Source: Bolinopsis microptera (taxonomy: Eukaryota > Ctenophora > Tentaculata > Lobata > Bolinopsidae). From it: a stretch of DNA of 64,000 nucleotides. Positions 32,701 to 44,392 of the stretch are shown here, piece by piece. The stretch lies in NCBI RefSeq assembly GCF_026151205.1, contig NC_087077.1:19403975-19467974 (forward strand). The letters run 5' to 3'. The notes beneath the pieces are model-generated. The model was not told the origin of the DNA, ran no database searches, and saw only the letters and a program-made list of their open reading frames with translations. Positions within the stretch are counted from its first letter, which is position 1. The number at the start of each line of letters is the position of its first letter. A program made the translations under genes and the position numbers.

Positions 32701-35691
32701 CAAGAACCGTAAGAGTCTGGGTGGTAATAATTTTATCAAAAAACCGTGGTTGTGTGGATATTTAATTTTTCACCTATCGTTTTAAATCAATTATTTTATT
32801 GTAACACATTGCATTTATATTACATCTGAAGTGTACTTATATAATAACGATTTTCTTATCTTCCACAACGATTTGCCATTTGTAACGTTATAATTGTAGA
32901 GCCGTGTGGAGAAAAAACATATCGGAATGATGCAATGACAAGCTGTGAGACATGTGACGCTGGATTGACACCAAACTCTGACAAAACAGCCTGTGGTAAG
33001 ATAACTTTAAAGCTTATTAAATTTAATATTATTGTTATGTTTTAAATTTGAATTAACTGTGCTATAGAATGAAAACCGAGGACATTAGTATTCACAATAA
33101 CTTCTAAATGAGGTAGTTCAAACAAATTGCTGCTTAAAGATTTCCTAATTCTTCAGAGTCATGTCCAGCTGGAAGCTACAAGAACATTGAGATGAAGACA
33201 TGTAAAAAATGTCCTGATAACACGATCAGTTCAGAAGGAGCAGCCTTGTGCACAGCTTGTGAACTTGGCCAGGAACGAAACTCAGGGAGAACTAAATGTG
33301 GTAAGAATTATTAACAAGAACCGAGCTGAGATGATTATATCTATATTATATAGATGGGCAAAGATATGCTAAGGGTTAAGACGGGATAAGGATAAGGCGC
33401 CAGATAGGGCTTAGAATCAAGAAGGAAATTTGTGGTACAAAAAGACAAGAACCGTAAGAGTCTGGGTGGTAATAATTTTATCAAAAAACCGTGGTAGTGT
33501 GGATATTTAATTTTTCACCTATTGTTTTAAATCAATTATTTTATTGTAACACATTACATTTATATTACATCTGAAGTGTACTTATATAATAACGATTTTC
33601 TTATCTTCCACAACGATTTGCCATTTGTAACGTTATAATTGTAGAGCCGTGTGGAGAAAAAACATATCGGAATGATGCAATGACAAGCTGTGAGACATGT
33701 GACGCTGGATTGACACCAAACTCTGACAAAACAGCCTGTGGTAAGATAACTTTAAAGCTTATTAAATTTAATATTATTGTTATGTTTTAAATTTGAATTA
33801 ACTGTGCTATAGAATGAAAACCGAGGACATTAGTATTCACAATAACTTCTAAATGAGGTAGTTCAAACAAATTGCTGCTTAAAGATTTCCTAATTCTTCA
33901 GAGTCATGTCCAGCTGGAAGCTACAAGAACATTGAGATGAAGACATGTAAAAAATGTCCTGATAACACGATCAGTTCAGAAGGAGCAGCCTTGTGCACAG
34001 CTTGTGAACTTGGCCAGGAACGAAACTCAGGGAGAACTAAATGTGGTAAGAATTATTAACAAGAACCGAGCTGAGATGATTATATCTATATTATATAGAT
34101 GGGCAAAGATATGCTAAGGGTTAAGACGGGATAAGGATAAGGCGCCAGATAGGGCTTAGAATCAAGAAGGAAATTTGTGGTACAAAAAGACAAGAACCGT
34201 AAGAGTCTGGGTGGTAATAATTTTATCAAAAAACCGTGGTAGTGTGGATATTTAATTTTTCACCTATTGTTTTAAATCAATTATTTTATTGTAACACATT
34301 ACATTTATATTACATCTGAAGTGTACTTATATAATAACGATTTTCTTATCTTCCACAACGATTTGCCATTTGTAACGTTATAATTGTAGAGCCGTGTGGA
34401 GAAAAAACATATCGGAATGATGCAATGACAAGCTGTGAGACATGTGACGCTGGATTGACACCAAACTCTGACAAAACAGCCTGTGGTAAGATAACTTTAA
34501 AGCTTATTAAATTTAATATTATTGTTACGTTTTAAATTTGAATTAACTGTGCTATAGAATGAAAACCGAGGACATTAGTACTCACAATAACTTCTAAATG
34601 AGGTAGTTCAAACAAATTGCTGCTTAAAGATTTCCTAATTCTTCAGAGTCATGTCCAGCTGGAAGCTACAAGAACATTGCGGTGAATACATGTGAAGAAT
34701 GTCCTGATAACACGATCAGTTCAGAAGGAGCAGCCTTGTGCACAGCTTGTGAACTTGGCCAGGAACGAAATTCAGGGAGAACAAAATGTGGTAAGAATTG
34801 TTAACAAGAACCCGAGCTGAGATGATTATATCTATATTATATAGATGGGCAAAGATAGGCTAAGGGTTAAGACGGGATAAGGATAAGACGCCAGATAGGA
34901 CTTAGAATCAAGAAGGCAAAATTGTGGTACGAAAAGACAAGAACCATAAGAGTCTTGGTGGTAATAATTCTATCAAAAAACCGTGGTTGTGTGGATATTT
35001 AATTATTCACCTATTGTTTTAAATCTAATTTATTTGTAACAAATCTGAAGTGTACTTATATAATAACGATTTCCTTATCTTCCACAACGATTTACCAGTT
35101 GTAACAATATATGACGTTATTATTCCAGAGCCGTGTGGGGAAGGAACATATCGGAATGATGCTATGACAAGCTGTGAGACATGTGACGCTGGATGGAAAC
35201 CAAACACTAACAAAACTGCCTGTGGTAAGATAACTTTAAATCTTATATTATTGTTATGTTTTAAATTTAATTTAACTGCGCTACAGAATGGTAAACTGTA
35301 TACAGTATTTGAGACTTGGACCCCCGAGCAAAAGATAGTATAGTTATATTTGAGGTTGCTTGAAACTGAAAGGGTTCGGGTTGGGACCAGGGACAGGAAA
35401 ACTAAATCGCGGAACTGCAGAAGAGAACATAAGAAATCGTCAAAACAACCCTTTATATTAATCAGTTTAATGTGATTTAATATGACATTTCGACAGTGAG
35501 CTGTACGGGACTGAAGGCTGAGTGGAGAACTGCGATCAGAACAACAACACAGTTCCCAGTAGTCCCAGGAACCGTGGTGGAAGTGAATTGTGTTGAATCC
35601 AGAGCTCTCAATAAAGGGAGCAGCGAGGTGACCTGCACCTCAGGAACGGAATTTATTTTCGATTTTAATGAACCCGAGTGTATAAATACAG
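26759..35691 (+). CDS. Gene 1: secreted mosaic protein with tandem cysteine-rich repeats and a sushi domain (3' end not found)
   Basis: Exons inferred from GT..AG borders, all phase 1: 26759-26825, 28590-29024, 32051-32146, 32412-32555, 32900-32995, 33157-33300, 33645-33740, 33902-34045, 34390-34485, 34647-34790, 35129-35224 and 35497-35691. Exon 1 encodes a signal peptide (LQTKLIFLQIISLSLC), so the product enters the secretory pathway. Exon 2 is a 145-residue domain, exons 3-11 are cysteine-rich ephrin/TNFR-like modules and exon 12 is a sushi (CCP) domain. Uniform phase 1-1 exons are typical of extracellular proteins built by exon shuffling. No stop codon or membrane anchor was found after 35691, so the gene may continue into the amplified region at 36-45 kb or beyond. 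The function is not known; adhesion, binding or receptor roles would fit the domain types. Introns hold several transposons, listed separately. Confidence 0.75.
27566..27645 (+). other. tRNA-like SINE head in intron 1 of gene 1
   Basis: TGGTTTAGTGG fits a polymerase III box A and GGTACGATTCC fits box B with one mismatch, at normal tRNA spacing. The acceptor ends do not pair well, so this is probably the 5' end of a tRNA-derived SINE rather than a tRNA. Confidence 0.4.
28590..29024 (+). CDS. Gene 1 exon 2: 145-residue extracellular domain
   Basis: Phase 1-1 exon preceded by AATTAACAG and followed by GTGACT. The reading starts WLPVERNVKIEWDIES, is beta-rich, and ends with a block HCNEVEVLNILLS, then C, W, W and LDTASDYYRPQPG. 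It reminds me of the farnesoic acid O-methyltransferase-like (carbohydrate-binding-like) domains found in secreted invertebrate mosaic proteins, but I cannot confirm the family from memory. One domain per exon fits exon shuffling. Confidence 0.6.
29439..30299. mobile_element. 861-bp TIR element in intron 2 of gene 1
   Basis: Perfect 21-bp inverted ends (TAGTAGAGGCTCTTACGGGC and complement) flanked by GTA on both sides (29436-29438 and 30300-30302), so a 3-bp target-site duplication is likely; a 4-bp reading (AGTA) is also possible. The interior has no transposase. Superfamily not assigned. Confidence 0.85.
30581..31934 (+). mobile_element. Helitron-like copy 4, split by a LINE ORF1 insertion
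   Basis: Starts TCTACTATAATTTAG and ends GTGTTTTCTAG followed by T, as in the trimer at 25.1-26.2 kb. It sits in the intron unit before exon A1 of gene 1, at a place where units 2-4 of the same intron read straight through (TTTTCACCTATTG). Its middle is interrupted at about 30657 by an insertion of about 1.03 kb. Confidence 0.7.
30657..31269 (+). CDS. LINE ORF1-like protein (5'-truncated, open frame)
   Basis: Open to a TGA at 31267-31269. It aligns with the broken minus-strand copy at 22.1-23.0 kb: a coiled-coil-like stretch (IIKLQSELLACKNEQLESL), VVQEEDRNKNLMIFGL, then SAIGEKPRIEASRVGKLKPG, PVKVTAASAT and FISPDRSPEQRAKQRELV. The open frame extends 5' into host Helitron sequence, so the true start is lost. 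The insert runs to about 31690, where Helitron sequence resumes; AATATGA at the left and AAAATGAA at the right might be a degenerate target-site duplication. No polymerase ORF is present downstream. Confidence 0.72.
32051..35224 (+). repeat. Tandem array of cysteine-rich exon pairs (A and B) in gene 1
   Basis: Exon A (96 bp, 32 residues: EPCGEGxYRNDAMTSC, ETCDAG, KTACG) occurs at 32051, 32900, 33645, 34390 and 35129. Exon B (144 bp, 48 residues: ESCPAGSYKNI, CPDNTISSEGAALCTAC, GRTKCG) occurs at 32412, 33157, 33902 and 34647. Together they form an 80-residue ephrin-receptor-like (GCC2/GCC3, TNFR-like) repeat with cysteines spaced for disulfides. Units 2 and 3 (745 bp including introns) are nearly identical, so amplification is recent or collapsed/expanded in assembly. 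Unit 1 has an extra 100 bp or so in the A-B intron. The last A exon (35129) has diverged (GWKPNTNKTACG) and has no B partner. Confidence 0.88.
35497..35691 (+). CDS. Gene 1 exon 12: sushi (CCP) domain
   Basis: Phase 1-1 exon of 195 bp preceded by TTTCGACAG and followed by GTATTG. The 65 residues show the CCP pattern: VSCTGLKAEW, VVPGTVVEVNC, SEVTCTSGTEF (with Phe in place of the usual Trp) and EPEC-like NEPECINTG. Four cysteines fit the two disulfides of a sushi domain. Such domains bind proteins or glycans outside the cell. Confidence 0.8.
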
Positions 35692-36214
35692 GTATTGTAG
35701 AAGCGGATATGCTAAATGACCATAGCATCACTACAAAAGGATAACTAAACTCTTCATACAAACAGGGTAGTATCAGCATAACCGACAAAAGGGGGTAAAA
35801 TAATGTCGTAAGGGGGAGAGTTGGTTAATGGTTATATTACTATAGAAAACTGATTTAATTTAATCTTACAGTTGATGGGCTATGACAAATAGCTCAGATG
35901 ATACTGCAATCTAACTTAGATATCTAAATAGGAAAATGTATGTTTGAGTTTTCCGGGTGGAAAAGTATGACAGCAAAAACCCAATACCCATAAGTCCCCA
36001 GAAAAGTTATCGCGGTAACCTACTCTGAGATCTCAACACAACAGCATTTGACAAAGCAAAATAAAATGTAAAATCAATTTAAATTCAAAAATTTAACAAA
36101 GAATGCATTTTCATTATAACATAGTAAAACACTTTGTTTCATAAATATATTAAATTTAAACTAAAACACTTAATGCAATCGTGAGATGTACGTAGAATCT
36201 AGCTCAATGTTACA

Positions 36215-37640
36215 ACATAAACCCTTGATAATATAGTCTAGCAAATATTAGAAACTAACCGCAAATCCGGTGATTTCCATTTCAAATGACAAAAACCAGA
36301 AGATCTTCATAAGGTCTAATGATAATCTGATCCTATCTCAAGTTATTAATTAACAACCCCAGGAACAATGACGATGATGTATAAAGTCTATACGAATGTC
36401 GACAGAATAGAGATGAACAGGAAGAAAGAGAGAGAATATCAGCTCCAATTAATCTATGAGAATTCAAGGTTAGTATAAAAAAATGTCCACTTAAAGTGTT
36501 TGTTTTTTTTCGTCATATACTGCAACACTTTTTTTCCAATTTAACTGTGACAAAATTTTACATTTTGAACATGAACCGTGTTGATTACCAGAAATTACAT
36601 GTACAATACCAGAAATAATGTGTTACTCGGCAATAAAATCACCATTTCAGAATACAGATTTAACATTAAATTAAATTCAAAATCTATTCAAAGATTTAAC
36701 AAAGGTTTGATGTATTGCTATAATATCATATTATAACAATTTGTTTCAGACCCTCACTCAGTAGGAACGAACCTTTCAACTGAAAAGATGTGAATCCTTT
36801 GTTGACCATTTTATGAGCTGTGAGCAGTTATAAGTACAAGAAGCGGAGGATTACTCTTTTCGTCGAAATCTTTCAAAAAACTGCTCAATTAATATCCAAA
36901 AAATTTTAACATTATTAGGCTTATTTTAATACTTCTCATACAAAGTTACAACAAAGTCTTCATGTTATGTATCCTGGGTTTGGACAGGATAATATTACCC
37001 GCTTAAAATATTTCCATCGCGTTACATAATACTCAATAAATATAATAAATTTGTAGTGTTGTAATTAGTTTTGAACTGCTGAATTTTATCCAGCCCTAAT
37101 ATATAACAACCTTAGAAAAGCAAACTTATTTGCCTTCGTTTTTAAACCTACTTTCAGCTTTTATCAGCAGCTAAAATTACGGTACGTACCTATACTTAAT
37201 ACATAGAATCTAGTTAATTGTAATAACATACACCATTGATAGCTTGGTGATATTGCAAATATTATAAACTGACTGGAAATCCGGTGCTTTCCATTTCAAA
37301 TGGCAAAAGCGAGAAGATCTTTATATCGTCAATTAATGATAATTTACTCTTATTTTAAGTTATTAATAACCAACTCCAGGAACAAAGACGATGCTGTATA
37401 AAGACTATACGAATGTTCAACAGTAAGAAAGAGAGGATATCAGCTTCAACCAATTAATGAGAATTGAAGGTTAGTAAAAAATGCCCCTTTTTAAAGTGCT
37501 TTTTCGTGATAACACTTCTATTGTGCTGAATTCCTAAAATTCAATTGCTGTTTGATACACACATTGATATTATCTAACTTATTTTGAACTTGACTGTGAA
37601 CAAATTTACTTTCGCATTTTGAACATGAACTGTGCTGATC
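36215..37640 (+). repeat. Tandem duplication downstream of gene 1, with an exon-like segment
   Basis: About 36215-36640 and 37200-37640 are diverged copies of the same sequence. The first contains an exon-like piece, 36362-36472, with AG before GAACAATGACG and GTTAGT after it; from phase 1 it reads TMTMMYKVYTNV, then RKKEREYQLQLIYENS. The second copy is broken there by a deletion and a stop. It could be a lost 3' exon of gene 1. A pseudo-exon of the decayed array starts at 36752, and an R2 copy lies at 36937-37045. Confidence 0.4.
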
Positions 37641-37652
37641 ACTAGAAATTAC

Positions 37653-39896
37653 TTCTTTTGATTGGTCGGCGTCGACTGTAAGCCTTCCTTGCGGTGGCTT
37701 TCACAACGCGTCCCCATTCTCCAACTCCTGCTGCTGGAGAGAGAGACTCCCAAATTATATACCATAAATATATTATACATAGATATCGACAACAGACTCC
37801 GAGAGTCTTGAAGTGCTGTTACCACCGCCCCTGGTGCAACCCCTTACGGGTTAACGATGGGGAGACAGGGACTTCCAGGGACGGTCAGTGCCTAGAAAAA
37901 CTGCAAGATGTCCTATTTGTGTTAGTGGTTAATGGGATCCTCGAAAAGATCCTCCTTTAGTAGTCTATTGGTTGCCTTTTTATAACCGTACTAATTCTAG
38001 CTGATACTATGTCTTCCCAGGTTAGAAATATATTACCGAAAATTCTTAGCCTAATGGTCATGTATCCTATACAGTGACACATGAAGTGTTCCGAGGTTTC
38101 TTCCTCTTCTGGACAGTGTTCACAACGGGGGGATGTGAAATTGTTTGCCTTGTATTGGAAGTAGGCTAGGGGGCTATGTCCTGTGAAGAGCCAGGTTAGC
38201 CATCTTTGATGATTTCCTGCAAGTCCAAGATTCCTGTATTTATATTTGGTGAGTAGGATTGTTAGTGGTATTTTCCCTTTTCGCTCAGTGCCGTGTTCCT
38301 GTATCTACGAAGATGAATTCCGTGTAAATACTCCTTTACTGCCGTCTTAATTGCTCCTTCGGATATGCTGATGAAGGGTTCAGGACCTAGAGCTATTGTG
38401 AGTGATCCTTCTCTGGCTAGTTCATCAGCTCTTTCGTTTCCTGGAATACCTGCATGTCCTGGGACCCACCTGACATTGACTGAGTGGGTTTGTCCTAGTT
38501 TGTTAAGGTAGTTAATGGTATCAAGAACTAAGATAGATGTGACCGTGTGGTGTGTGACTGCTAGGATTGCTGCCTGTGAATCTGAAAAGAATGTTATACT
38601 CCCAGGTTCTGAAATATTGATAGTTGCCCAGTGAGCTGATGTGTTGAGAGCAAACAGTTCACACTGGTATACCGTTGCATTAGTGCCTAGGTGGAAGCTT
38701 TGTCTCTGGACCTCGATTGCGTTTCTTATTACGCAGTAACCTGCACCTGAGAACTGTTCTATTTTTGAGCCGTCTGTGAAAATAGCCCAATGTGTTGCTG
38801 GGGTGATTCCGACCTGCTGTGTTGCTTTAGACCGCTCCTGTATTATTGTTTTAAACTTTCGATCCAAAACTGTGGTAGTTTCGATAATGTCCGTAATTTT
38901 ACATTTCATCGCTGGTAAGGTTGACATAGCTTTGTCCAGATTGTATGCATGGGACTTACAGTTTCCTGTTCTGCTAAACTGGTAGTTAGAATTCCAATTA
39001 CCGTTAATTTTGAGTCTCCGAGCTGAAAGTATGGCCAGTTCCTTGAGTTTTAGATCAATGGGTTTGATTCCTGCCATGATTTCCAAGTTTTCTAGTGGTG
39101 TACTTTTGAGTCCTCTTGATATCATGATACTAGCGTGTCTCTGAATTGCCTGCATCTTGGTCTTTAGGTATTGGGCTTCGTCTATTCTATGCTGCCATGC
39201 GAATGCAGCGTAACCTAGAGAAGGGAGAATAATTTGGTTATATATCCATCTCGTCCCTGTAGGTGTAATACCCCACGTTTTGCCAACTGCTCTGTTGCAT
39301 GCCTGAAGATGTTGTACCGCTTTGTTACATTTCACCTGTATATGCTTCCCCCATGATAGTTTGCTGTCAATGGTTACTCCTAGATAGACTGTATCAGTTA
39401 CCTGAGGAACCTGATTATTACCTACCATTAGTGGGTTAGTAAGCATATTATCCCTTTTATTTGTAAAAAGGATTGCCTTAGATTTTAACGCACTAAGTTT
39501 GAGACCTTTACTGGCACACGACCTGTTGATGTTAGTGAGATGCCGTTGAGAAATTTCCTGAACCGTAGTTTTACAAATTCCGCTGATTAGTATTACCAGG
39601 TCGTCCGCAAAAGCTTGGACAAAACTAGTGTGTATTCCTAGTGAGCTGAGGAAAGTGTCCAGCGTTATGTTCCATAGAAGTGGGGACAGAACTCCTCCTT
39701 GTGGACTTCCTTTAGTTGCTTTCTTTGTGGTATCGTGACCACAGTATGTGACTGTGATCATCCTGTTACTTACCATGTAGTAGATCCAGTTTGTGATTGT
39801 TTCCGGAATCCCTGCTTGTAACAGTGCATCTTTGATTGCCTGAAAACTAATTGCATCAAATGCCTGTTCGATATCAAGAAAGATTCCAAGAGCATA
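37653..39896 (-). mobile_element. LINE family B (RNase H type), 5'-truncated, 15-bp target-site duplication
   Basis: Bounded by the direct repeat ATCACTAGAAATTAC at 37638-37652 and 39897-39911. In element orientation the 5' end is truncated within the polymerase and the 3' end is at 37653. It interrupts a copy of the decayed exon repeat, which resumes beyond 39911 (AATACCAGAAATAATGTG on the far side). Confidence 0.9.
37957..39896 (-). pseudogene. LINE family B reverse transcriptase / RNase H ORF2 (truncated, one frameshift)
   Basis: From the truncation point the frame reads LDIEQAFDAIS (catalytic Asp), KGSPQGGVLSPLLWN and FADDLVIL (catalytic DD), then an RNase H domain with TDGSK, YQCELFAL, FFSDSQAA and WVPGHAGIPGNERADELA, all key acidic residues present. 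This frame stops at 38262. Shifting frame near 38270 restores the C-terminus, including a zinc-knuckle-like CEHCPEEEETSEHFMCHC motif, to a TAA at 37957-37959. The polymerase N-terminus is missing. The RNase H places it among I/Loa-type LINEs and apart from family A. Confidence 0.88.
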
Positions 39897-42413
39897 ATCA
39901 CTAGAAATTACATGTACAATACCAGAAATAATGTGTCACTCGGCAATAAAATCACCATTTCAGAATACAGATTACAGCAACGAGCTTCATGGCATAGATA
40001 AGTGATGAATACCCTGAAAAAATACACATAACTCCATCACTGTGAGACATATTTGTGTTTATAAACATTTATAAACATTATTCAATGTTAAATACATATT
40101 ATTTATAAATATGTATTTAACATTAAACAAAATTCAAAATCTATTCAAAGATTTAACAAAGGTTTGATGTATTGCTATTATATCATATTATAACAATTTA
40201 TTTCAGACCCTTACTCAGTAGGAACGAACCTTTCAACTGACAAAACAAAATGTGAAACCTTTGTAAACCTTGTTAGGCAGCTGCGAATAGTAAGTACAAG
40301 AAGTGAAAAATATTCTTCTCGGTTAAATTTTTCTACAAACTGTTCAATAATTATTATTTCATGAAATGTGATCATTTCTACTTTTACGTTCCGAACACGA
40401 AATGTTGTGTTTACCAAAAACTACATAATAACAAATTTTTGTCACTCGACCATTTCAGAATCCAGGAACGAGCCTCATGAGTCATGATATTGAAATGAAG
40501 ATCACGAGAAAAGACACAGACCTCCGCCACTGTGAGATACTGCTGTAACCAGACATTTAAAGCTATCTTAATGAACAATTTGACTAGTAATAGTATCAAC
40601 CTACCACTGAGGATGGTAAACATTGTACATGTACCGAACAGTAGAACCGGTGTCCCTTTTAACATTTTAAGAAATGCAACCGATGGATAATCGGAACCGG
40701 ATTAATCATTTTAAACGTTTTCATAAATCTGCATGTATTGCTATTATATCATATTATAACAATTTATTTCAGACCCTTACTCAGTAGGAACGAACCTTTC
40801 AACTGACAAAACAAAATGTGAAACCTTTGTAAACCTTGTTAGGCAGCTGCGAATAATAAGTACAAGAAGTGAAAAATATTCTTCTCGGTTAAATTTTTCT
40901 ACAAACTGTTCAATAATTATTATTTCATGAAATGTGATCATTTCTACTTTTACGTTCCGAACACGAAATGTGGTGTTTACCAAAAACTACATAATAACAA
41001 ATTTTTGTCACTCGACCATTTCAGAATCCAGGAACGAGCCTCATGATATTGAAATGAAGATCACGAGAAAAGACACAGACCTCCGCCACTGTGAGATACT
41101 GCTGTAACCAGACATTTAAAGCTATCTTAATGAACAATTTGACTAGTATCAACCTACCACTGAGGATGGTAAACATTGTACATGTACCGAACAGTAGAAC
41201 CGGTGTCCCTTTTAACATTTTAAGAAATGCAACCGATGGATAAATGGAACCGGATTAATCATTTTAAACGTTTTCATAAATCTGCATGTATTGCTATTAT
41301 ATCATATTATAACAATTTATTTCAGACCCTTACTCAGTAGGAACGAACCTTTCAACTGACAAAACAAAATGTGAAACCTTTGTAAACCTTGTTAGGCAGC
41401 TGCGAATAGTAAGTACAAGAAGTGAAAAATATTCTTCTCGGTTAAATTTTTCTACAAACTGTTCAATAATTATTATTTCATGAAATGTGATCATTTCTAC
41501 TTTTACGTTCCGAACACGAAATGTTGTGTTTACCAAAAACTACATAATAACAAATTTTTGTCACTCGACCATTTCAGAATCCAGGAACGAGCCTCATGAT
41601 ATTGAAATGAAGATCACGAGAAAAGACACAGACCTCCGCCACTGTGAGATACTGCTGTAACCAGACATTTAAAGCTATCTTAATGAACAATTTGACTAGT
41701 AATAGTATCAACCTACCACTGAGGATGGTAAACATTGTACATGTACCGAACAGTAGAACCGGTGTCCCTTTTAACATTTTAAGAAATGCAACCGATTGAT
41801 AAATGGAACCGGATTAATCATTTTAAACGTTTTCATAAATCTGCATTTATTGCTACTATATCATATTATAACAATTTATTTCAGACCCTTACTCAGTAGG
41901 AACGAACCTTTCAACTGACAAAACAAAATGTGAAACCTTTGTAAACCTTGTTAGGCAGCTGCGAATAGTAAGTACAAGAAGTGAAAAATATTCTTCTCGG
42001 TTAAATTTTTCTACAAACTGTTCAATAATTATTATTTCATGAAATGTGATCATTTCTACTTTTACGTTCCGAACACGAAATGTGGTGTTTACCAAAAACT
42101 ACATAATAACAAATTTTTGTCACTCGACCATTTCAGAATCCAGGAACGAGCCTCATGATATTGAAATGAAGATCACGAGAAAAGACACAGACCTCCGCCA
42201 CTGTGAGATACTGCTGTAACCAGACATTTAAAGCTATCTTAATGAACAATTTGACTAGTATCAACCTACCACTGAGGATGGTAAACATTGTACATGTACC
42301 GAACAGTAGAACCGGTGTCCCTTTTAACATTTTAAGAAATGCAACCGATTGATAAATGGAACCGGATTAATCATTTTAAACGTTTTCATAAATTTGCATG
42401 TATTGCTATTATA

Positions 42414-42795
42414 TCAATAGTTAACCAGGCTTGCCGATTTCACTGCCACAATTACAAGGTAGAGAATACCGAGTAAACCGCTATGTGACCAATGTACTAA
42501 AACAAAATTCATAATCTTCTTGTGGATATAATCATATTAGCTTAGGCACGCAATTTCATGATCATAAAGTCTGAATACGACTATAACTCATCATCCCTTC
42601 TTGACCGCTTACCATTTTATTTAAAAACTTTAATAGATATTAACCATGTAAATCCGCACCTCACGCTATTTATTTCGAAACACGCAACATGTCGTATGAC
42701 TTCTCTCTCAGTCAAAGACCAACATAACATCCCCCCTAATACTTATGGTATAACATTTACAGCGAATCTTCCAGGGTTATGCAGCTCATATATAT
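42414..42795 (-). mobile_element. Truncated, degraded Helitron in the decayed array
   Basis: Follows TTGCTATTATATCA, the same target position as the intact Helitron 1.5 kb downstream, and matches its 3' half (GATTTCACTGCCACAATTA, then TTTCATGATCATAA and GTATGACTTCTCTC) with many single-base gaps. The CTAG hairpin end is scrambled and the 5' half is deleted up to TTATTTCAG of the next unit. The plus open frame at 42558-42839 is meaningless. Confidence 0.75.
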
Positions 42796-43891
42796 TTTAT
42801 TTCAGACCCTTACTCAGTAGGAACGAACCTTTCAACTGACAAAACAAAATGTGAAAGTTTTTGTAAACCTTGTTAGCAGCTGCGAATAGTAAGTACAAGA
42901 AGTGAAAATATTCTTCTCGGTTAAATTTTTCTACAAACTGTTCAATAATTATTATTTCATGAAATGTGATCATTTCTACTTTTACGTTCCGAACACGAAA
43001 TGTTGGTGTTTACCAAAAACTACATAATAACAAATTTTTGTCACTCGACCATTTCAGAATCCAGGAACGAGCCTCATGATATTGAAATGAAGATCACGAG
43101 AAAAGACACAGACCTCCGCCACTGTGAGATACTGCTGTAACCAGACATTTAAAGCTATCTTAATGAACAATTTGACTAGTATCAACCTACCACTGAGGAT
43201 GGTAAACATTGTACATGTACCGAACAGTAGAACCGGTGTCCCTTTTAACATTTTAAGAAATGCAACTGATTGATAAATGGAATCGGATTAATCATTTTAA
43301 ACGTTTTCATAAATCTGCATGTATTGCTATTATATCATATTATAACAATTTATTTCAGACCCTTACTCAGTAGAAACGAACCTTTCAACTGACAGAACAA
43401 AATGTGAAACCTTTGTAAACCTTGTTAGGCAGCTGCGAATAGTAAGTACAAGAAGTGAAAAATATTCTTCTCGGTTAAATTTTTTACAAACTGTTCAATA
43501 ATTATTATTTCATGAAATGTGATCATTTCTACTTTTACGTTCCGAACACGAAATGTGGTGTTTACCAAAAACTACATAATAACAAATTTTTGTCACTCGA
43601 CCATTTCAGAATCCAGGAACGGGCCTCATGATATTGAAATGAAGATCACAAGAAAAGACACAGACCTCCGCCACTGTGAGATACTGCTGTAACCAGACAT
43701 TTCAAGCTATCTTAATGGACAATTTCACTAGTATCAACCTACCACTGAAGATGGTAGACATTGTACACGTACCGAACAGTAGAACCGGTGTCCCTTTTAA
43801 CATTTTAAGAAATGCAACCGATTGATAAATGGAACCGGATTAATCATTTTAAACGTTTTCATAAATTTGCATGTATTGCTATTATATCAGA

Positions 43892-44341
43892 CTAGTGTAA
43901 CCCGGCCTTCGGCCGGGATTTCACTGCCACAATTAAAAAGGGTAGGAGTAATTACCCGCTGAGTCAAAACCCGCACTAGGTGACCCAATAGTATCTTAAA
44001 CAATAATCTCATAATCAGTTCTTTCTTGTGGATAATTAAGTCATAATTAGCCATTATGCACCACATTTCATGATCATAAGGTCTGAATACCGACTATAAC
44101 ACCTCATCACTCCCTTCTTGAACCGCTTTCCATTTTTATTTAAATCTTTATAGAAATTAACCCTTGTTAACTCCGCACCACACCCGCCTATTATATTTGA
44201 AAACACGCATAACATTGTCGTATGAACTCTCTCTCTCTACAGTCCAAACAGACCCCAAACACTAACAGTCCCCCCTCCCCTAATAAACTTATGGTATAAC
44301 ATTACAGCGAATCTTCCTGGGCTTATGCAGCTACATATACA

Positions 44342-44392
<51 letters not shown>

